DNA of 9,743 bases from Phytoactinopolyspora endophytica (GTDB lineage: Bacteria; Actinomycetota; Actinomycetes; Jiangellales; Jiangellaceae): NCBI RefSeq assembly GCF_004138495.1, contig NZ_ML142865.1, forward strand, positions 153,365 to 163,107. The letters run 5' to 3'. The position numbers were made by a program, and so were the translations under genes. Within the stretch, counting starts at the first letter, position 1; each line of letters starts with the position of its first letter. Shown here piece by piece: positions 7,012 to 9,743 of this stretch. The notes below the pieces were generated by a model, which saw only the letters and a program-made list of their open reading frames with translations, did not search any database and was not told the DNA's origin.

Positions 7012-7713
7012 ATGACGACGACTCCGCGCTGGGCGGCCCTGATCGTCGCCGCAGTGTTTTCCGCAGCTGCGTGCTCCGGGCCGCCCGACCCGCTACCAGT
7101 CCGGGCTGCCGTGACGTGGGACGGCGGGGCGGTGCCATCCGATGATGACCCGGTTGCCGGCCCGCGGGTCGAGGCCGTTCGCGAGTACGTCCGGTGGATG
7201 AACGCCTCGATCAACGCCCTGAACTTCTCCGACCCCGGCCTCGCGGCGGTCGCCGACGAGCTCGAGATCAAGCGGGTGTACAGGGAGACGCGTTCGGACG
7301 TTGAGCATGGGCGGCTCACCCTTCGCGCGGGCCCGCCCGAGTACAGCATCGTCCAGGTGATGCTCGCAGGCGACGACGGATCCCTCATTGAGGTTTGCCA
7401 GCGCGACGCCACCGGGTGGAATGCCGACCGATACGAGGTCGAGGAGAGCCGGACCCTTGTCGGCGACGACATCTGGGAGCGCCGGCCCGACAACTTCATC
7501 CTCGTGCACTACTGGCTCGAAGCCGCGGATGATCGGTGGATCGTCGACCGCGTGCTCGATGAGCAAGAGTACGACGGCGCCGACGTCGGTGGGCCGTGCG
7601 ACCCGGAGGACGTGGCGTTCGGGACCTTCGTCCAGCAGCCTGAGCTGGACCTGCTCCACGAGGTCACATCCGAGATGCTCATCGGCCCCGCCGGGGAGCG
7701 TGACGAATGGTGA
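7012..7713 (+). CDS. Putative lipoprotein, first of a tandem paralogous pair
   Basis: This 233-residue protein begins with a lipoprotein signal peptide: basic TPRW, a hydrophobic core ALIVAAVFSAA and a lipobox A18-A-A-C21, so it is probably attached to the outer face of the cytoplasmic membrane. The mature part is acidic and starts with a Pro-rich linker. It contains EYVRWMNASINALNF (about 57-71), a strand-rich second half (TLVGDDIWERRPDNFILVHY) and two cysteines, C129 and C196, which are conserved in the next gene and may form a disulfide. The pattern of a helical start followed by long strands is reminiscent of NTF2-like lipoproteins, but I do not recognise a named family. Its stop overlaps the start of its paralogue by seven bases, so the two are translationally coupled. 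No Shine-Dalgarno sequence precedes ATG 7012; AT-rich TAAGAAT at 6997-7003 may be the -10 region. Confidence 0.8.
   Translation: MTTTPRWAALIVAAVFSAAACSGPPDPLPVRAAVTWDGGAVPSDDDPVAGPRVEAVREYVRWMNASINALNFSDPGLAAVADELEIKRVYRETRSDVEHGRLTLRAGPPEYSIVQVMLAGDDGSLIEVCQRDATGWNADRYEVEESRTLVGDDIWERRPDNFILVHYWLEAADDRWIVDRVLDEQEYDGADVGGPCDPEDVAFGTFVQQPELDLLHEVTSEMLIGPAGERDEW
7191..7260 (+). repeat. Near-identical 70-bp block, copy 1 (pair with 7922-7991)
   Basis: Bases 7191-7231 are identical over 41 bp to 7922-7962, and the full 70 bp differ at three positions. The block encodes RWMNASINALNF and the following LAAVADE. The rest of the two lipoprotein genes is far more diverged, including at synonymous sites. 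Confidence 0.85.
7693..7698 (+). promoter_or_regulatory. Ribosome-binding site GGGGAG for the second lipoprotein gene
   Basis: GGGGAG lies eight bases before ATG 7707, inside the 3' end of the first lipoprotein gene. It supports ATG 7707 as the start and coupled translation. Confidence 0.5.
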
Positions 7714-8426
7714 GGGCATCTCTGACGACGCCGACGATACCGATCCGCCGCGGTGTGCAGGCTGCCGCGGTGACCCTGATCGCGATGCTGGCCGTCGCCG
7801 CGTGTTCCGACCCGGCGCCCGAGCCGCTTCCTGTCCGGGCAGCCGTAACGTGGCAGGGCGGAGTGCCGCCTTCGAGCGAACACGACGACGACCCACGGGT
7901 GGTGGCTGTGCACGAGTACACCCGGTGGATGAACGCCTCGATCAACGCCCTGAACTTCTCCGCCCCCAGCCTCGCAGCGGTCGCCGACGAGAGTGAGATC
8001 AACCCGACGTACACGCGGACAGTTCGTGACGTCCGGAGTGAGAACGGTGACGTTGCACTGCGTCAGGGCCCGGATGTCTTCACCGTCCGTGAGGTCGTCG
8101 AGCAGCAGGTCGGCACGAGCAGAGTCGAGGTGTGCCTGCGCCCAGCCACCAAGTGGACACTCGACGACACCGATGCCGGCGACACGACCGAGACCCTTGT
8201 CGGTAGCGGCATCTGGGAACGCCGGCACACCGGCTTCACCGTCGCCACGTACACGGTCGTCCAGGAGGACGACCATGCTCGTGTCATTTCCTGGTCGTGG
8301 TCGCCCACCCCCTGCGACCCGGGCGACGTCACGTTCGGCGTGTTCACCGAGCCGCCTGACTTCGGTCTGCTCCGCGAGGCCCGGCCCCAGATGGTCGTCG
8401 ACCCCGAAGGTAACCCCACCGAGTGA
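7707..8426 (+). CDS. Putative lipoprotein, second of a tandem paralogous pair
   Basis: This 239-residue protein is a paralogue of the gene just upstream. Shared blocks in the same order include PLPVRAAVTW, RWMNASINALNF, LAAVADE, EVC, TLVG..IWERR and PC-DP-DV-FG. Its signal peptide is longer, with R14-R15 before the hydrophobic core AAAVTLIAMLAVAA and a lipobox V30-A-A-C33. The two cysteines beyond the lipobox, C143 and C203, match C129 and C196 of the first copy. Both are likely membrane-anchored on the outside and may act together, possibly as a heterodimer, but no function is recognised. ATG 7707 overlaps the preceding stop codon (ATGGTGA). A stem-loop begins four bases after its stop codon, so the operon probably contains just these two genes. 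The duplication is evidently old over most of its length. Confidence 0.82.
   Translation: MVRASLTTPTIPIRRGVQAAAVTLIAMLAVAACSDPAPEPLPVRAAVTWQGGVPPSSEHDDDPRVVAVHEYTRWMNASINALNFSAPSLAAVADESEINPTYTRTVRDVRSENGDVALRQGPDVFTVREVVEQQVGTSRVEVCLRPATKWTLDDTDAGDTTETLVGSGIWERRHTGFTVATYTVVQEDDHARVISWSWSPTPCDPGDVTFGVFTEPPDFGLLREARPQMVVDPEGNPTE
7922..7991 (+). repeat. Near-identical 70-bp block, copy 2 (pair with 7191-7260)
   Basis: This is the second copy, offset by 731 bases, in the paralogous lipoprotein gene. It has three differences over 70 bp, and none in the first 41 bp. Confidence 0.85.
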
Positions 8427-8429
8427 ACT

Positions 8430-8459
8430 AGGACGTCGGAGATCGACGCAAGACGTCCT
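8430..8459 (+). terminator. Stem-loop after the lipoprotein operon
   Basis: AGGACGTC at 8430-8437 pairs exactly with GACGTCCT at 8452-8459 around a 14-base loop. It starts four bases after the stop codon of the second lipoprotein gene. No T-run follows (GCAGGCC), so it is a U-less terminator candidate; the 8-bp arms containing GACGTC could also be a protein-binding site. Confidence 0.45.
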
Positions 8460-8498
8460 GCAGGCCGTTGCCGGGGACGCGCGTGGGTCACGCCACGG

Positions 8499-8520
8499 CA
8501 CCGGATCGGAACGGCCGGTG
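8499..8520 (+). promoter_or_regulatory. Inverted repeat CACCGG-N10-CCGGTG upstream of the WYL regulator
   Basis: CACCGG at 8499-8504 and CCGGTG at 8515-8520 are exact reverse complements. The repeat ends 14 bases before the -10-like TAACCT and so covers the position expected for the -35 region. Autoregulation by the WYL protein is possible but inferred only from position. Confidence 0.3.
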
Positions 8521-8534
8521 TCGGTGGCTGCGGT

Positions 8535-8540
8535 TAACCT
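8535..8540 (+). promoter_or_regulatory. -10-like hexamer TAACCT, leaderless start of the WYL regulator
   Basis: TAACCT fits TANNNT and is followed by exactly six bases (CTGGTT) and then ATG 8547. No Shine-Dalgarno sequence lies upstream of the ATG. This supports both the start choice and a leaderless mRNA. Confidence 0.55.
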
Positions 8541-8546
8541 CTGGTT

Positions 8547-9248
8547 ATGAACCGGATTGATCGGTTGTACGCGTTGGTCGAGGAGCTGCGGGCTGCCGGG
8601 CCGCGCGGTCGCACGGCGAGGCAGCTGGCGGAGCACTTCGAGGTCAGCGTCCGCACTGTCGAGCGCGATTTGAGTGCGCTGGGACAAGCGGGGGTACCCG
8701 TCTCGGGCCGGCAGGGACGGCGTGGTGGCTACGTGCTTGATCGTTCGATGTCGCTGCCACCGCTCAACTTCACGCCGCAGGAGTTGGCGGTGGTGGCGGT
8801 GGCGCTGAGCCGGTCCGAGCACGTGCTCTGGGCCCGCGACGCGCGTAGTGCGCTCAACAAGATCGTGGCGGCTATGCCCGAGCGGGCGGTGGGCGAGGCG
8901 CGGTCGACCGCTGCGACGGTGCGGCTGCTTGTGCAGCCGGTGCCTGGTCCCGACGCCGAGATCGCTGAGGTCATCTGGAGGGCGGTGCGAGAGAATGAGG
9001 TGCTGCGGATCCGCTACATTGACGCCGGTGCCGTCGAGACCACACGCGAGGTTGAGCCGCAGCACGTGGTCGTGGGGCCGAACGGCTCCTATCTCACTGC
9101 CTGGTGCCACCTACGCCGTGACGACCGAGTCTTCCGGATGGATCGCATCACCGCGGCCGAGAGGATGCCGCCTTGGCCGCGACCAGAGCGCCCGACCCGC
9201 GAGCCGTTCGTCGACGGCCTGATCACGAAGACCCCCGTCTGGTCATGA
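8547..9248 (+). CDS. YafY-type HTH/WYL-domain transcriptional regulator
   Basis: This 233-residue cytoplasmic protein has an N-terminal winged helix of the HTH_11 type: TARQLAEHFEVSVRTVERDL at 23-42 is the helix-turn-helix, and GRRGGYVLD forms the wing. The linker SLPPLNFTPQELAVVAVAL (about 69-87) is typical of YafY-like regulators. The WYL domain runs from about 149 (ENEVLRIRYI) to about 210. The residues that give the family its name are S181-Y-L here instead of W-Y-L, followed by AWC and by FRMDRI at 196-201, the conserved ligand-contact arginine region. WYL proteins sense small ligands or nucleic acid and commonly regulate adjacent genes. The neighbour 108 bases downstream is a VOC protein on the same strand, a frequent pairing. 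Inverted repeats lie upstream of both genes. Whether it activates or represses cannot be told. Confidence 0.93.
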   Translation: MNRIDRLYALVEELRAAGPRGRTARQLAEHFEVSVRTVERDLSALGQAGVPVSGRQGRRGGYVLDRSMSLPPLNFTPQELAVVAVALSRSEHVLWARDARSALNKIVAAMPERAVGEARSTAATVRLLVQPVPGPDAEIAEVIWRAVRENEVLRIRYIDAGAVETTREVEPQHVVVGPNGSYLTAWCHLRRDDRVFRMDRITAAERMPPWPRPERPTREPFVDGLITKTPVWS

Positions 9249-9257
9249 GGCCCGCAA

Positions 9258-9298
9258 ATGTCGCCGAGAAACACCGACATAGGGCTGTCGCGGAGCCC
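9258..9298 (+). promoter_or_regulatory. Cluster of inverted repeats with TGTCG/CGACA half-sites, possible operator
   Basis: ATGTCG at 9258-9263 pairs with CGACAT at 9275-9280 (11-base spacer). GGGCT at 9282-9286 pairs with AGCCC at 9294-9298, and a third TGTCG is at 9286-9290. TGTCG also occurs at 8519-8523 in front of the WYL gene. The cluster starts nine bases after the WYL stop codon, so a weak terminator is an alternative to an operator for the VOC gene. Confidence 0.35.
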
Positions 9299-9305
9299 AG
9301 GGATA

Positions 9306-9341
9306 GTGGGTTTAGCCCACCGTCCGGCGGGCCGGACCCAC
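9306..9341 (+). promoter_or_regulatory. Structured leader with alternative pairings before the VOC gene
   Basis: GTGGG at 9306-9310 can pair with CCCAC at 9316-9320 or with a second CCCAC at 9337-9341. The second choice would enclose GTCCGGC (9322-9328) and GCCGGAC (9331-9337), which form their own hairpin and share base 9337. The structure ends three bases before the ribosome-binding site. A regulatory role is speculative. Confidence 0.25.
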
Positions 9342-9344
9342 GAG

Positions 9345-9350
9345 AAGGAG
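9345..9350 (+). promoter_or_regulatory. Ribosome-binding site AAGGAG of the VOC gene
   Basis: AAGGAG is followed by six bases (ACACCC) and ATG 9357. It is the best Shine-Dalgarno sequence in the window and fixes the start codon. Confidence 0.8.
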
Positions 9351-9356
9351 ACACCC

Positions 9357-9743
9357 ATGACGAACCCTGCACCCGGTATCCTGGCCTGGTTCGAGGTTGC
9401 CACCAGTGACCCCGATGGCGCCCAGAAGTTCTACGGCGACCTGTTCAATTGGTCGTTCATGGCCGACTCGGCGGCGGCCGCGGGCGGCATGGACTACCGC
9501 AATATCACGGCGTCCGGCGCCGACGCGCCGATGGGCGGCATCGCCAACACGGGCGGTCAGATGCCCGATCACGCGGTGTTCTACATCCTCGTCGCCGACG
9601 TAGCTGCCACGTGCGCGGCGGCCGAGGGTCTGGGCGGGTCGGTGGTGAGCAAGCAGCTCGAGCCGGGTCCGGGCGGTCCGGCGTTCGCGTACCTGCGTGA
9701 CCCGGCCGGCAACCTGTTCGGCATCTTCACCCCGCCGACGGCC
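9357..9743 (+). CDS. VOC family (glyoxalase/bleomycin-resistance fold) protein, 3' partial
   Basis: The frame is open from ATG 9357 to the window end without a stop, giving 129 residues. It opens with a beta-alpha-beta module typical of the family: GILAWFEVATSDPDGAQKFY (about 7-26) followed by GDLFNWSF. The second module has DHAVFYILVADV and ends in FAYLRDPAGNLFGIFTPP, the usual close of a VOC domain, so the stop is probably just beyond the window. E13 in WFE is at a position that can bind metal in this superfamily; a second strong ligand set is not obvious, so it may be non-catalytic or bind a small molecule. Members include glyoxalases, dioxygenases, epimerases and antibiotic-binding proteins, and this one cannot be placed more finely. 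It probably belongs with the WYL regulator upstream. Confidence 0.88.
   Translation, partial: MTNPAPGILAWFEVATSDPDGAQKFYGDLFNWSFMADSAAAAGGMDYRNITASGADAPMGGIANTGGQMPDHAVFYILVADVAATCAAAEGLGGSVVSKQLEPGPGGPAFAYLRDPAGNLFGIFTPPTA

Noticed and set aside
7509..9110. A 533-residue open frame on the minus strand
   Set aside because: It runs antisense through the lipoprotein pair and the WYL gene, has a composition dominated by Arg, Pro, His and Asp, and shows no family motif. Long antisense frames are expected in high-GC coding DNA.

Overview
The window is high-GC DNA with the strong GC-at-third-position coding bias of an actinomycete. Marks of that group include CaiB-type, epoxide-hydrolase, YafY/WYL and VOC genes, AAC-type lipoboxes, and start codons placed directly behind -10-like hexamers (leaderless mRNAs). 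A secreted multi-domain galactanase-like enzyme at the left edge suggests a soil or plant-associated saprophyte. The genus cannot be fixed from this sequence alone.

Layout, left to right: (1) 2-3085 +, the 3' part of a large secreted GH30-type glycosidase with ricin-type, Ig-like, discoidin-like and cadherin-like accessory domains, followed by a perfect 42-bp palindrome at 3102-3143 that probably ends transcription. (2) 3176-4573 +, a family III (CaiB/BaiF) CoA-transferase whose halves appear in permuted order. (3) 4696-5283 -, an isochorismatase-family cysteine hydrolase, convergent with (2) and divergent from (4). (4) 5406-6566 +, an epoxide hydrolase of the EHN/alpha-beta type. (5) 6626-6937 +, a 103-aa protein with three predicted membrane helices. 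(6, 7) 7012-7713 and 7707-8426 +, two overlapping tandem-duplicated lipoprotein genes of unknown function. (8) 8547-9248 +, a YafY-type HTH/WYL regulator. (9) 9357 to the window end +, a VOC (glyoxalase-fold) protein, nearly complete.

The genes do not form one obvious pathway. The galactanase would release oligosaccharides from type II arabinogalactan outside the cell. The CoA-transferase, cysteine hydrolase and epoxide hydrolase are separate small-molecule enzymes with their own promoters. The lipoprotein pair is a translationally coupled operon, and the WYL regulator and VOC protein look like a regulator-target pair. I see no CRISPR array, tRNA or rRNA gene, insertion sequence or prophage gene. 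No gene-free stretch exceeds about 125 bases.

The least ordinary features are the permuted CoA-transferase, the lipoprotein pair with a near-identical 70-bp block inside otherwise diverged genes, the 42-bp palindrome, and the recurring leaderless-start geometry. I did not find convincing evidence of a new multi-gene defence or biosynthetic system.
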